Origin: Botryococcus braunii
Lineage: Eukaryota; Chlorophyta; Trebouxiophyceae
Direction: 5' to 3'
NCBI GenBank assembly: GCA_002005505.1
Contig: MVGU01001560.1
Location: 1-64,000 of the forward strand
Length of the DNA stretch: 64,000 nt
The notes under the pieces are model-generated. The model saw only the letters and a list, made by a program, of their open reading frames with translations, did no database searches and was not told where the DNA came from. Position 1 is the stretch's first letter. Every line of letters begins with the position of its first letter. The translations under genes were made by a program, and so were the position numbers. Positions 1 through 15,504 of the stretch are shown piece by piece.

Positions 1-517
1 TCTTAAGCTGCCCACCGGAGTGAATACCAACTGGTTGTGAAAGATGCTGGGCATCACCAGATGCTAGTCTTGTCCGACAGTTGTGTGTGGCACTCAGCAG
101 ACAGTCGTACGGACTGTAGCTGGAGTAACTTCGTCTATTGACGACCTGTCTGCTTTGTACAGGTACGGTGCGGCAGTGTGTGTTGTATCATTGTTGCTAT
201 TGTGAGAGTGAACAAGCTTAGTGTACCCTGTAGTCACTCAAACAGATAAGGGACAGTGACTTCAGGGAGTATAGGCATGTACTTGAACGTAGCCGTCTAG
301 AGCCTTATCTAGTGATTGCTTGATCGGTGCTTGTGTACAAGATAATGATGTAACGGAACTGGTTGTGAAAGATGCTGGGCATCACCAGATGCTAGTCTTG
401 TCCGACAGTTGTGTGTGGCACTCAGCAGACAGTCGTACGGACTGTAGCTGGAGTAACTTCGTCTATTGACGACCTGTCTGCTTTGTACAGGGAAGCCGAT
501 TGCCCATAACATTCACA
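1..517 (+). repeat. Copia-1 5' LTR (partial)
   Basis: It matches 6310-6832 of the 3' LTR almost base for base. Noted differences are single-base run lengths (G/GG, CCC/CCCC, AA/AAA, TT/TTT), each shorter in this copy. It contains the same internal 135-bp duplication as the 3' LTR. It ends CATTCACA, just before the primer-binding site. Confidence 0.9.
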
Positions 518-530
518 GGTTATGGCCCAC
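518..530 (+). other. Copia-1 primer-binding site, half-tRNA type
   Basis: GGTTATGGCCCAC follows the LTR directly. Apart from one missing G it is the reverse complement of the initiator tRNA-Met anticodon arm (GGGCCCAUAACC), not of a tRNA 3' end. Drosophila copia is known to prime from a 5' half of initiator tRNA-Met at this place. The missing G fits the homopolymer shortening seen elsewhere in this half of the element. Confidence 0.7.
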
Positions 531-906
531 GCCCTTCCAGCTGAGCCAAGTAAAAGCAGGAGTGAAGGTCGTCTACGGATGGGTCAGACGTAAGCGTCAA
601 CAAAGGAGCTCGAGCATGGCGCAGCGGCGCAAGGGAACTCGAGTGTACCAGGACCATTATCTTACTCACAGTTTACCTTTCTGGGAAATTCATAATTGAA
701 GTTTTAGCTGTGCTTTATCATTCATAGACGTTGTCTAGAAGCACTGAGTGAGTCGGGCCGGACTCCGGCGCACACTTCTGAGGGGAACATATCTGCTACT
801 ACTGTGCAAGACTGGCTGGTAAATTTCCATGACATGGAGGGAATTGTAGGGTATTGCTGCATTCCAGAAGTTTATGAGTAAGTTTGGCTGGTGAAGTGAC
901 AATAGT
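531..906 (+). other. Copia-1 untranslated leader
   Basis: This 376-bp stretch lies between the primer-binding site and the gag ATG at 907. No conserved ORF is visible. It should hold dimerisation and packaging signals by analogy with other LTR elements, but I can point to none. Confidence 0.5.
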
Positions 907-2120
907 ATGACAAAAAGGGGCAAAGAAAAGGAAAGTAGCAGTGAAACAGCAATGTCTCAACCTGGAGAAGTCAGTGGGGCCACTCCAGGGCAGTCTATGA
1001 CCGGGACACAATCAGCCACTGCAGAACCAAAGGTGGAGATTGACAAGGCAGCCTACATCCCCAATACCTCTAATCCAAAGATGACTGTCATGCTTGATGA
1101 TGGAGGGCGCAATTTTGAATTTTGGTATGAAAATTTGGAGGCGTGCGCAAACACCAAGGGGGTCAGAGCGGCTTTGGAGAGGCCAATGCCAGGGTCGGTG
1201 GAGAACTCAGCCATCAAGCAGTGGCTGATCCAGTCAGTTCCAGTCATCTGGCATTCTCAGATCTCATGCCACAAAGCAGCGTTCGACTTCATCGCGTGGG
1301 TGAAGAACAGTCACACTGGAGGGAGCAACCAAGACATCAACCTTGAGTGGTACAAGGAAATGGAGCAGGGCATCAAGACAGGGGAGACACTCAAGGTCTA
1401 CCTCTACAGAATGATGGATCTGGCTACAAGTCTCAGAAACAACGCGTTCATCCTCTTGGACCACAATGTTGGGGAGCTGATGGTGAATGGCCTCCCTCCT
1501 GTGCTGAGGCTCGAGTCCCTGGAGGTTATGGCAACCGACAAGCCGCCATTGGAGCTGATTCAAAGAATCCTGCGCGCCGCAGCAGCCGTGGGTACAAGGA
1601 CCCACCTGCAGAGGGAACACCTCAGGCCATGGCAGCTGCAGCAGTGGCTGGTCCCTCTGGGGGGGTAGCTGGAGCGTCATCAAGCGCTGGAGCTGCACCA
1701 GGAGTGGGAGCAGTACCGGGAGTTGGAGCAGCACTATTAGCAAACGAACAGCCTCCCGCTGGCCCCTCTGCAACTACTTTTGGTGGCAGGGGGCGTGGAC
1801 CTGGCAGGGCAAGAAGGCCCAGAGAGGAGCTTACATGCCACTTCTGCAAGGCAAAGGGCCACTTCATGACTGACTGCGGACCGCTCAGGCAGCTGCAGGC
1901 TCTGCATCAAAACATGCAAGCGGCAAGCGTTGGGCCTGCAGCTTACTGGGGCCAGGGAGGCCCACAGTCGTCTCCTCAAGCCTGGTGGGACCATGGATCT
2001 GGCCGGGGTGGCCCGCCTTCATCCGCTTCCAGCCCTGGACCTCCTTCAGCATATAACTATCCAACAAGTCAACACACGTTTCCGGGGTGGCATTTACCAC
2101 CTCCCCCCCTCCTTCTGGTG
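907..2120 (+). pseudogene. gag: Copia-1 gag, broken by two frame changes
   Basis: Gag forms the particle and binds RNA. The frame opens with ATG at 907. The capsid-like part (to about residue 230) has FEFWYENLEA near the start and QWLIQSVP downstream, typical of copia gag. Near 1575-1600 the frame changes (1 to 3) into a Gly/Ala/Pro-rich stretch with a CCHC zinc knuckle, CHFCKAKGHFMTDC, near 1836-1877. Near 2095-2115, at a run of seven C, it changes again (3 to 2) into protease. Both changes equal a one-base deletion. They could be real mutations, consensus errors or, less likely, programmed frameshifts. Confidence 0.8.
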
Positions 2121-5100
2121 AGGCGATGTTTATCTCTCTCAATGTGCTTGCCCCAACTTCGCATGGAGCTAGCAGCACATCTTGGTTAATAGATAGTGGT
2201 GCCTCTGTGCATATAGTCAATGATCTCTCATTGCTCCATAATCCAGTTATGCATAGACAGCCTCTTCCTCTGCACTTGGCAACCTCAGACGCCAAGGGAG
2301 GAATCATTGCATCTGGGTCTGTATGCCTTGTGAATGCAAGGCACGAAGTATTCTGGCTGCACAATGTGCAGTGTGTTCCTTCTGCGCATACCAACCTCAT
2401 TTCAGTCACTGGTGCAATTCAGGATGGAGCATCTTTCCTGACTGACACTGCAGGTGGTTACACAGCCATGAAGGGACCTGAAGGGTGGTGTGGAGATATC
2501 ACCCGCGCACGAGGTCTGTTTTTTTTGGAGTTTGTTAGTCCTGTCAGAGGGCAGCAAGTTGGCTGCAGACATATTGATCACATGGCTGAGGCGTCTCATC
2601 TTAGGAAAGGACACGTGTGTAGCGAGAGATCTCTGTGGCATGCTAGGTTAGGTCATCCTGGTGCCAGCAGCATGCAGAGGTTCTCCAAGGAAGATCTGGT
2701 TACAGGAATCAATATCTCCCTTGCTCCCTGCTCTGAGTGCCCCAAGCACTGTGAATCGTGTATACAAGGGAAACACTCCAGACCTCCTTTCCCTGTATCT
2801 TCCAGGCCTGCACATCACCCACTCGATAGAGTCCATGTGGATACTGTGGGTCCCATATCACCTCCTGCCATCACAGGTGAACGATATTGGGTCACTGTAG
2901 TGGATGAAAGTTCACACCAAGTTGCCTCCCTGCCTGTGAAGTCAAAGGATGGCATCCCAAAGGCTGTGATAGACCTGCTCCGTTTTTGGCAGACCCAACG
3001 AGGCACGGTTGTGAAGTGTGTGAGGACTGACAGGGGTTCAGAGTTCCTGAACCAGCAATTCAAAGAGTTTTGTGCTCAGCAGGGCACTAAGATGGAGTCC
3101 TCAGCGCCCTACACGCCTCAGCAGAATGGGGTGGCGGAGAGGATGAATAGGACCCTGAAGGAGCGAACAAGGACTCTGTTGGTCCATGCTGCAGCAGACC
3201 CCTCCCTTTGGAAGGAGGCGCTTGAGACAGCTACCCTCCTCTACAATGTGGGTCCTACTTCAGGCAGGTCCCTGACCCCCATGGAATTATTCTTTGGTGT
3301 CAAACCTGATGTGTCTGTGCTGCGCACGTTTGGCTGTGTAGCCCATGTGCACATTCCCAGTGGCCAAAGGTCTGTTTTTGGGCCCAAGACCATCCCTGGG
3401 ATGTTTACTGGTTATTGTCCCCAGTCTAAAGCGTATCGTGTGTACGTGGGGAATGGAGTGTGGAAGGAGAGTAGGGACGTCAGCTTTATCGAGCACTTGA
3501 GGGGGGCTGAGAGAGTGGGTCTATCAAAGGTCCAGCCTGGGTCTGTCTATGATTCTAGGATATCACCCCCCCTTGGCAGTGAGAATCTGGCAACGCCTCA
3601 AGCAATTCCCTCTGCTGCTCCACCCACGTCCTGGGATGAGGAGGATGACCATGGAGTGGAGACGCTTTCCACTGGGGCTCCTGGGACCTCTGGACTTTGT
3701 GCTGGGGATCAGTCTGGAGACGGGACCACAGCAGCACATGACCAAGGAAACCCCACCAGCCTGGATTCTACTGTTGGGACCCCAGAACCATCTCAGCACT
3801 CGTGGTCGGTGCTTGAGCATATGCAGAATCTGGCCAGGGGGGGTGTAGAAACTCAATCCCAGGTAGAAAAAATGCAGAAGGTACAAGAGGGGTTGCGAAT
3901 GCAGGGGAAGTCACAAATTCCCCTTCCTCCAGGGACCACCCTTACAAGGGAGCAGCGTTATGTACAGCGCGTGGCTAGGAGAGAGCATTCTGACATCCCA
4001 TTGCATGCCCCTGACCCAGGTCAGGCAATTGTGAGTGAGCCAAACATGGTTGGTCTCCCTGATATGCAGGGGCAGGTTGAGACAGTCGAGGCTATGTTCG
4101 GTGCAGATGTAAGAGATGAGAGCAGTGGGTTAGACATGCCAGCAGTAGGGGAAGCTGGTGCCCAATCCCAGTCACTGGCTAGTCATGCTTATGGTGTGCA
4201 GGCTGACATTGTAGGCGCAGCTCAGGCAAGTCTGGGTAGTGTGCCCAAGTGTGAGTCCAGGAGAGAGAGAGAGCTGCTGCTCCCCTCTGCATTGCGGAAG
4301 GTGCGAGAATGTAAGGGTGCTGCACATGAGTCCAGTAGTCAAGGAGAGAGAGAGAGACTTGAGAAGGAATCAGATAATCCCGGCAGTACTGCCCAGTCCC
4401 AGCATAAGGTACATAATGTACCTTATTCTGGCAACCAGGGAGAGAGAGAGAGAGAAGGGAACAGCATCAGTAAGGCTGACAGCCCTGCTGCACCACAGCA
4501 TAAGGTACAGAGTGTACCTTCTGTCACGTTGGGAAAAGTTCACGTGCCCTCAAACTTGAGGGAAGCCCAGCGCTCACCTCAGTGGGAGTTTTGGCAGCAG
4601 GCAATGCAAGAGGAGATGGAGTCTTTAGACACCCATGAGGTTATGCAGTATGTGGAAAGACCCCATGGGCAGAAAGTTATCCCTGTTCATTGGATTTTTT
4701 CTACAAAAAACGATGCACATGGGAATGTCACTCGGTTTAAAGCAAGATTGGTTGCCCAGGGTTGCAGACAGATTCCTGGTATAGATGTTGGTGAGGTTTT
4801 TGCACCTACCAGCAGCTATGGTGCTAGGAGAGCTGTGCTGGCAGTGGCTGCCACACAAAATCTTGAGATCCACCAAGTGGATATCAAGACAGCTTTTCTC
4901 AATGGGGAGTTGGAGGAAGAGGTCTATGTAACCCAACCACCAGGATTTGAGAATGGCAACACGAGAGTTGTGTGCAAGCTCAGGAAGGCACTCTACGGTC
5001 TTAAGCAAGCCCCACGGGCTTGGCACAAGACCTTGAGCGACAAGTTGAGCGTGATGGGGTATAGTGTGTGCAAGAGCGACGCTGGGGTATACATCAGGAG

Positions 5101-6118
5101 GGCCCCTGATGGTAATCTGTCGTTTATTCTTGTTTATGTCGATGATCTTCTCATAGTTGCCAGAGTGGTTGCAGAGATTGAGTGGGGGAAAGAGTTATTG
5201 AAGAAGGACTTCACCATCCATGATTTGGGAGAGGTGAATGATTTCCTGGGGTGTCAGGTCCTACGCAATAGAGTTCAGGGCACTATTTCCATGAGTTGCA
5301 CTCCCAAGATTGATGCTCTTGTGGAGAAGTTTGGCGTTGCTGATGATGGACGTGGGGTTGATACCCCCATGTCCAAGGACTTCGTGGCTAGCAGCAGACC
5401 CGAGTCCTCAGATGGTATGTCACATGGGGCTGGTACCCCTCTGCCACCTGGTCATCGATACTGCGAGTTAATTGGATCGTTACTGTACATAGCCAATACG
5501 ACCCGGCCTGACATTTCTCAGGCTGTTGGAGTGTTGTCAAGGTATAGAATGACACCCACTACCTCACACTGGAATGAGGCCATTCGAGTGCTGAAGTACT
5601 TGAGAGATACCAGAGAGTTAGCTCTTACTCTGGGTGGAAAGGGCCCTGAGCTAGAAGGCTATGTTGATGCCGACTATGCTGGGGACCTGGACCACAGGTA
5701 TTCCACCACTGGCTATGTTCTATCAGTCTATGGTAGTGCCGTGGTTTGGGGAAGCAAGAAGCAGAGCTCAGTTGCTACCTCAACTGTGCAAGCTGAGTTT
5801 ATGGCAGCTGGCCATATTGTGAAGGAAGCCAACTGGCTAAGGGGCTTCTTGGAAGAGATAGGGGCTGCACCTTGGAGGGTCAAAATTTTCTGTGACAACC
5901 AAGGATGCATTTCTAATTTACGGAACCCCCTGTATTCCAAATTCACAAAGCACGTTGCAGTAAGCTTCCACTACGCTAGGGAAGCTATGGCACTTGGGCA
6001 GGTAGATATCCTCTATGTGGAATCTGCACGCAATGTGGCTGACATTATGACCAAGCCACTTGCCAAGCCCGTGTTTGTTGGTCATCGTGATTCACTAGGT
6101 TTGAGAAGATACACTTAA
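2087..6118 (+). CDS. pol: Copia-1 pol: protease, integrase, reverse transcriptase, RNase H
   Basis: One open frame of 1343 codons encodes a Ty1/copia polyprotein. In order: aspartic protease with WLIDSGASVHIV (about residues 34-45); pre-integrase ending LWHARLGHPG with a Cys pair cluster; integrase with D (VHVDTVG), D (VRTDRGSEF) and E (QQNGVAERMNR); an acidic linker of about 450 residues with GAGAGA-rich DNA; reverse transcriptase with KARLVAQG, DIKTAFLNG, LYGLKQAPRAW and the catalytic YVDDLL; and RNase H with DADYAGD, ATSTVQAEF and the C-terminal NVADIMTKPL. All catalytic residues I can identify are present. The printed start is only the frame opening; the natural product is a Gag-Pol fusion. 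Confidence 0.93.
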   Translation: MAFTTSPPPSGEAMFISLNVLAPTSHGASSTSWLIDSGASVHIVNDLSLLHNPVMHRQPLPLHLATSDAKGGIIASGSVCLVNARHEVFWLHNVQCVPSAHTNLISVTGAIQDGASFLTDTAGGYTAMKGPEGWCGDITRARGLFFLEFVSPVRGQQVGCRHIDHMAEASHLRKGHVCSERSLWHARLGHPGASSMQRFSKEDLVTGINISLAPCSECPKHCESCIQGKHSRPPFPVSSRPAHHPLDRVHVDTVGPISPPAITGERYWVTVVDESSHQVASLPVKSKDGIPKAVIDLLRFWQTQRGTVVKCVRTDRGSEFLNQQFKEFCAQQGTKMESSAPYTPQQNGVAERMNRTLKERTRTLLVHAAADPSLWKEALETATLLYNVGPTSGRSLTPMELFFGVKPDVSVLRTFGCVAHVHIPSGQRSVFGPKTIPGMFTGYCPQSKAYRVYVGNGVWKESRDVSFIEHLRGAERVGLSKVQPGSVYDSRISPPLGSENLATPQAIPSAAPPTSWDEEDDHGVETLSTGAPGTSGLCAGDQSGDGTTAAHDQGNPTSLDSTVGTPEPSQHSWSVLEHMQNLARGGVETQSQVEKMQKVQEGLRMQGKSQIPLPPGTTLTREQRYVQRVARREHSDIPLHAPDPGQAIVSEPNMVGLPDMQGQVETVEAMFGADVRDESSGLDMPAVGEAGAQSQSLASHAYGVQADIVGAAQASLGSVPKCESRRERELLLPSALRKVRECKGAAHESSSQGERERLEKESDNPGSTAQSQHKVHNVPYSGNQGEREREGNSISKADSPAAPQHKVQSVPSVTLGKVHVPSNLREAQRSPQWEFWQQAMQEEMESLDTHEVMQYVERPHGQKVIPVHWIFSTKNDAHGNVTRFKARLVAQGCRQIPGIDVGEVFAPTSSYGARRAVLAVAATQNLEIHQVDIKTAFLNGELEEEVYVTQPPGFENGNTRVVCKLRKALYGLKQAPRAWHKTLSDKLSVMGYSVCKSDAGVYIRRAPDGNLSFILVYVDDLLIVARVVAEIEWGKELLKKDFTIHDLGEVNDFLGCQVLRNRVQGTISMSCTPKIDALVEKFGVADDGRGVDTPMSKDFVASSRPESSDGMSHGAGTPLPPGHRYCELIGSLLYIANTTRPDISQAVGVLSRYRMTPTTSHWNEAIRVLKYLRDTRELALTLGGKGPELEGYVDADYAGDLDHRYSTTGYVLSVYGSAVVWGSKKQSSVATSTVQAEFMAAGHIVKEANWLRGFLEEIGAAPWRVKIFCDNQGCISNLRNPLYSKFTKHVAVSFHYAREAMALGQVDILYVESARNVADIMTKPLAKPVFVGHRDSLGLRRYT

Positions 6119-6125
6119 AGCATGC

Positions 6126-6138
6126 AGGCAAGGGGAAG
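6126..6138 (+). other. Copia-1 polypurine tract
   Basis: GGCAAGGGGAAG lies just before the 3' LTR TGTTGAG. It serves as the plus-strand primer in LTR elements. The same AAGGGGAAG-TGTT junction occurs at the 3' end of E2 (33210-33221). Confidence 0.8.
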
Positions 6139-6832
6139 TGTTGAGTTCTGAACATTATTATTGAATGCCTTGTGCTTTAAGTGATCTTCATGTGTGCACT
6201 ATTAGGATATGGGTCCATTGAGAACATAAGGTACCTTGAGACACGGCAGATTCTGGACGTTTTCGAACATAAGGTACAATCCTATCTAGATCACACGTTT
6301 GTCGGATGAACTCTTAAGGCTGCCCCACCGGAGTGAATACCAACTGGTTGTGAAAGATGCTGGGCATCACCAGATGCTAGTCTTGTCCGACAGTTGTGTG
6401 TGGCACTCAGCAGACAGTCGTACGGACTGTAGCTGGAGTAACTTCGTCTATTGACGACCTGTCTGCTTTGTACAGGTACGGTGCGGCAGTGTGTGTTGTA
6501 TCATTGTTGCTATTGTGAGAGTGAACAAGCTTAGTGTACCCTGTAGTCACTCAAACAGATAAGGGACAGTGACTTCAGGGAGTATAGGCATGTACTTGAA
6601 CGTAGCCGTCTAGAGCCTTATCTAGTGATTGCTTGATCGGTGCTTGTGTACAAGATAATGATGTAACGGAACTGGTTGTGAAAGATGCTGGGCATCACCA
6701 GATGCTAGTCTTGTCCGACAGTTGTGTGTGGCACTCAGCAGACAGTCGTACGGACTGTAGCTGGAGTAACTTCGTCTATTGACGACCTGTCTGCTTTGTA
6801 CAGGGAAAGCCGATTGCCCATAACATTTCACA
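6139..6832 (+). repeat. Copia-1 3' LTR (694 bp)
   Basis: It starts TGTTGAG and ends TTCACA, so it has TG...CA termini. It carries an internal direct duplication of 135 bp, at 6342-6476 and 6670-6804. Both copies end in CTTTGTACAGG; the first continues GTACGGTG and the second GGAAAGCC. Two copies of ACATAAGGTAC lie near its start (6224, 6267). Confidence 0.9.
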
Positions 6833-8271
6833 CAAATCACTCTATGAGGATGCGGACATTACACTATCGGTAGGGGGTACTTATGGGGAATTGAAGAAAC
6901 CTCGAGCAGGCATCACACAGGGATCACCACTAAGTCCCACTTTATTCGGGGTATTTTCAGATGGTCTGATACGATATATTGAGGCAAGGTGTCCAAACAT
7001 GGGTCCAAAAACTCGAGATGGACGTCACGTACCCATTCTAGGGTACGCAGATGATTTCAAGTTACTGGCCACCACTTGGATGGCAATGCAATGCCTATTA
7101 CGGGCTGTGGCAGAATGGTGTGCCTTGACCCTCATGGAAATACACGATAGTAAGTGCCTCGCAATGGTGTTTCCTGAGGGTGCCATAGACCTTGCTAGTC
7201 AACCATGCACATTTAAGGGGGCACCCTTAAAGGTGGTTACACAATGTCGCCACCTAGGGATCGTTATTTCTTCAGTGGCAGGTGTGGGTGAAACATTTGG
7301 TCATCTACGAGGGAAGATGTGGGGGCGTGGTCCTCAATACAACAGCGATATGGGAACCTTGATTGTTCGGTCTCAATTGGGATCCTTATTCGGCTATTTC
7401 TAACATGTGTTGTCCCCACCGCGTCGTACGCATGTGAAATTTGGGGTGTGCACACTTTCCCCAAGCCCTTGTGTGGGACTTCGGTGAAAAACTTGGAAAA
7501 TGACTTTATCAGTATGCTGCGCATGATCATTGGGGTCCGGCGCACGGTGAGAACAGACGTCCTTCTTTGTGAGCTAGGCATCCGCCCACTACGACATCAA
7601 TGGTTGAAGCGCATGGCAACGTTTTGGAATTCTCTTTGTGACCTCCCAGAGGATCACATGTATGCAAGTATTCTTAGGGACTCATGCTACTATGGAGTCA
7701 CAACACATAGTTCAACTTGGGCAGGGTCGTTCATGCGTGCCTTGATAAAACTTGGGTACCCCTATCCCGTGGACTGTCATAGTCCTCATGAGGTGGACAT
7801 GGATACTTTCAGGGCAATACTCACTAATGCCCAGCGGCTCTCGGATGAGGGATTGCACATCTCTCCTAGACTAGCACCTAAGGACCCCAATTATGCACTT
7901 ATCTTCGATGGTTTGCCCGAACAAGGCCGATTCAACGTGAAATACTGTTTTCTGTGCCAGTTAGTGTTAGGCGTGTTAGGCAATTTTTTAAGTTTCGTCT
8001 TGGAGTCCATGACTTACCTATAGATGTAGGAAGACGCACCCGTATCCCCCGTTCAGAACGTTTATGTGACATGTGTGGCATAGCGGTGGGGGATGAGCAT
8101 CATTTTGTGTTTCATTGCCCTGCACTTGCTCAGGTTCGTGACCGCTATCCACATTTGTTCTTGTCCCACTCGTGGTCACTACGTAATTTCATCTGGCAGG
8201 AGGATCAGGTTGCGGTTATTAATTTTATATTTGATGCATTCCAGGCCCGTCAAGTGTGTCAGCGGCGGTGA
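6833..8271 (+). pseudogene. Non-LTR (LINE) reverse transcriptase, C-terminal half, frameshifted
   Basis: Three overlapping plus-strand frames (6833-7403, 7319-8023, 7954-8271) make one decayed protein. The first has GITQGSPLSPTLFGVF and the catalytic-loop motif GYADDFKLLA, both typical of non-LTR reverse transcriptases. The middle part is the thumb or connection region. The last part has a CDMC...H...C cluster ([17 protein letters not shown]) like the zinc knuckle found at the C-terminus of many LINE ORF2 proteins. At least two frame changes (about 7320-7400 and 7960-8020) disable it. The N-terminal fingers and endonuclease are absent, probably left of the Copia-1 insertion. Clade not assigned. 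Confidence 0.85.
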
Positions 8272-8477
8272 CTTGGCCATTTCCAGATATTAGTATGGTT
8301 ATCTGTGTTATCTCATAATATTCTTTCAACTAGGTTTTCATATACCGTTGGTTTATTCGTTACCATCTCATCAGGCCCTTTGGGCTGGGTTGATGTAATT
8401 CTTTCTTTACAAGAGTGGAGTAAAAAAGACCAGCCCAATGTTCAGGGACCCAAACCCCCAATGTGTCAAGCTATGAG
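8272..8477. other. Probable LINE 3' tail and spacer
   Basis: These 206 bp between two LINE remnants hold no gene that I can support. A short A-run occurs near 8422, but no clear poly(A) or satellite tail is visible. Confidence 0.4.
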
Positions 8478-8837
8478 TCACACCCGGCGAGCGGCCAGCT
8501 GGCGACCCACAGCCGCCGCAATGATGAAACTGACCCGACGAATGACAAAATATCCCTCCACATCTTCTTGAGCAATGATGGCTTGGTTCAAAAGCCCCTG
8601 GAGCCTCTGCAACAAGGCCAGCGCATCAGCATGCAACCCTCCCAATGTTTCAAAAGCGAAGGCTTGGAAAGCCACAGGCGGCTGCTGACGCGACAACAAG
8701 ACAGCATAGCGGGTCTGCTTGTCTTGGGCAGCGCGCGCGGCGGCCCCACCCGGCACGAAGTGCAGCAAGTTGGCAACTGTGAGTGGGGAAGAGCCAACGA
8801 TTTCTTTCTTCTTTCGATTCGCTACGATCAATCCCAA
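8478..8837 (-). pseudogene. C-terminal fragment of a LINE-type retroelement protein
   Basis: This minus-strand frame of 119 codons ends in a block with FAFETLGGL, LLQRLQGLLNQA and AVGRQLAARR. The same block occurs at about 16905-17120 and 23795-24002 (FAFETLGGLDSAAEEFL, VGRQLAAR), so it is a conserved retroelement C-terminus, not a random frame. The 'ETFGG...' pattern followed by a basic helix resembles C-termini of several non-LTR reverse transcriptases; that assignment is from memory of the pattern. It ends about 150 bp upstream of the GAPDH start. Confidence 0.6.
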
Positions 8838-13467
<4,630 letters not shown>

Positions 13468-13620
13468 GTGGCATCCTTCAGTAAGGCGTGACAGTTGCCC
13501 AGCTGTGTCACTTACTGCGTTGCAGTGTGGAATTTATAAATAGCTATGGTGCTCTGCTAGAGAAAAGGGTTTGTTGGGATACATGCGACAAATTGTGGTT
13601 TGTGTGTCCTTGTAAATGAG
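13468..13620 (+). terminator. GAPDH 3' UTR with candidate poly(A) signal TGTAA
   Basis: TGTAA occurs at 13611-13615, 144 nt after the stop. TGTAA is the usual poly(A) signal of chlorophyte algae; here it is only a candidate because a 5-mer is common by chance. Confidence 0.3.
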
Positions 13621-14525
13621 CTGGGTCTGCAGTTTCAAAATCTAGGCTTGAGTCCTGGATTCCTGTGCTGCCATCCTGTCTGGGTTGGACCACAACTGAA
13701 GATGATCGGGTTTACCGTACAAAATGCTTTGGTTGGGTCACTGCTGGCTTCCATAGCTTGCCATTTCCATCAACCCCCCCCAACAAAGGCGTATGAACCA
13801 TGCAAGGGATATTGAGGTGAAGACATGCTGTCATAGGACAGATCAATCTCCGCATGAATTACGAACTGTTGCTGGTATGTCTGTGAAGGAAAAAGCTGCC
13901 GTGTCTCTCCTGGTCCGTCCATGGCGTCCTGCTAGGGCAGGATTGTGGGGGCTCTGTAAAGTTTGAAACCCAATTCTTATGGCTGGCCAGTTACTCGAGT
14001 CCTGTTCTGCCCTTCGTATTTCCCGTGCTGAAGTGCACAGGAATCATGTGGGCACACCCCGCCTTTATCCCCCCCCCCCCATATAAAACCCACGCCCGCA
14101 CGCCCAAGTGCACACTGAACATATGGACTATAGGGAATTGTGTATGGAAATCATACAAAACATCGAAGCTTTTATCCTTTCTTGGGAATCAACAGTAGCA
14201 TATATCTGCATTTAAGCAGTTAATACCCACTTCCTTTCGAAGCAAGTAAGAAATGAGCTTGATATGTTCGTGTGGTTTTATGTTGTCATCTAAGTCTTCT
14301 GGGCAATCAAAGGGTCTTAACTTTTATAGGGGTTTAGAATGCATAAGATGTGTCTTGCCTGTGTCCACCAGCATGAGGTCGAATTGTCGAAACTAGGGTA
14401 ACAAGCAAGGGCAATCACAGTTGTTAAATTTTAATCTATGAAAGGGACACACGCAACATCTCCCCCCACATGAACGCGACTTTCGCGCCTCTGCACTCAG
14501 ACTCAGACTCGCTCGCGCGCACGCG

Positions 14526-14588
<63 letters not shown>

Positions 14589-15504
14589 CCACACCCATAC
14601 CCCCACCCTCCCACACACATACACCCACATGGGCGGGCGCGAGCTTGTGCATATGCACATGCTTCTGAGCATACTCTGGCGGATAGCGCACAATACCACA
14701 ATCCAGGCAATTGCTCTATAGGTTATCGACGCGAACTTGCTGGCATCGTTTTAACTTAGCCTCCGACGTTAAAGGAAAGGCTGTATGTTTTCACTCTGCT
14801 CCTGCTGCGATTTGGGCGTTGCCCCGGGGCGGCGGGGATTGGCCCGGACGCGGTTACTTGTACCACCTAGCTGCAGCTTGGAGGTCTGGGAGTGCGCTTG
14901 AAGGTACCAAAATTCCTAGTGAGGGTTGGAGGCTATCCGGCTCCTCAAGGATCAGATTTTACTCGTCACAAACCACCCATTTTCTTCTGCAGTTGCACTG
15001 GATAGATTGTACAGCCTACCCCAATCGATTTACCATAATTTTTTAAAAGATGCACGACCACAGGCGACCGACCCTCCACACCATCAGCACGTAATGAAGC
15101 CACATATTTTGACGTGCATCTTCCCCACGCAGCACCGTTGACAGTTCACCTTTATCATCATGGTTCACGTGACCCATCACATTGTTCGGTCATGTATCAA
15201 CAGAGCAATCCCGCCAGACTTGCTTGAAGGAAGACTCCGATTTGTTATTTAGAGAAAGTGTAAAGTGTGCATGACCCAGCACACGCGGAGGAATTACTAT
15301 GTAATCACCACAAGTACAACCCATTCCCACCGTACATACACGAACCCCCATTCCACCACCCAGCATAACCAATGCCTTGTGGAACGGCACAGACAGACAA
15401 ATTTGCGTGGTACAATCGCTTTCGGTGGGTCGTTGATGATGTGTGGTCTATCCCACCATGTGGCTACCCCAAAACCTGTGGAATGCAATATCTCCGTTTT
15501 GACA
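13621..15504. other. Intergenic region without recognisable genes
   Basis: About 1.9 kb between GAPDH and the next retroelement fragment. It contains a C-run at about 14072 and the CA microsatellite at 14511-14586. The frames present are short, lack family motifs and partly arise from the microsatellite. I see no gene here. Confidence 0.6.
14511..14586 (+). repeat. CG/CA dinucleotide microsatellite
   Basis: A run of alternating CG passes into about 27 uninterrupted CA repeats, then into a C-rich ACACCC tail. It is alternating purine-pyrimidine throughout, so it could adopt Z-DNA. Confidence 0.95.

Larger units (their letters stand above)
1..6832 (+). mobile_element. Copia-1: Ty1/copia LTR retrotransposon, 5' end cut by the window
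   Basis: Seen: a direct repeat (1-517 and about 6310-6832) flanks a gag-pol unit in Ty1/copia order: gag with zinc knuckle, protease, integrase, reverse transcriptase, RNase H. The 3' LTR begins TGTTGAG at 6139 straight after a purine tract and ends TTCACA at 6832. About 170 bp of the 5' LTR and the left target duplication lie outside the window. The 3' flank enters a LINE reverse transcriptase in mid-domain, so the element probably inserted into that LINE. Differences between the LTR copies include several +/-1 homopolymer lengths, which suggests a young copy or consensus errors. Confidence 0.93.

Noticed and set aside
13600..13815. 71-codon frame after GAPDH
   Set aside because: No motif, lies in the 3' UTR and downstream flank, and has no splice support.
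14393..14721. Frames with long Cys-Val or Thr-His repeats
   Set aside because: They are translations of the CA/GT microsatellite in several frames.
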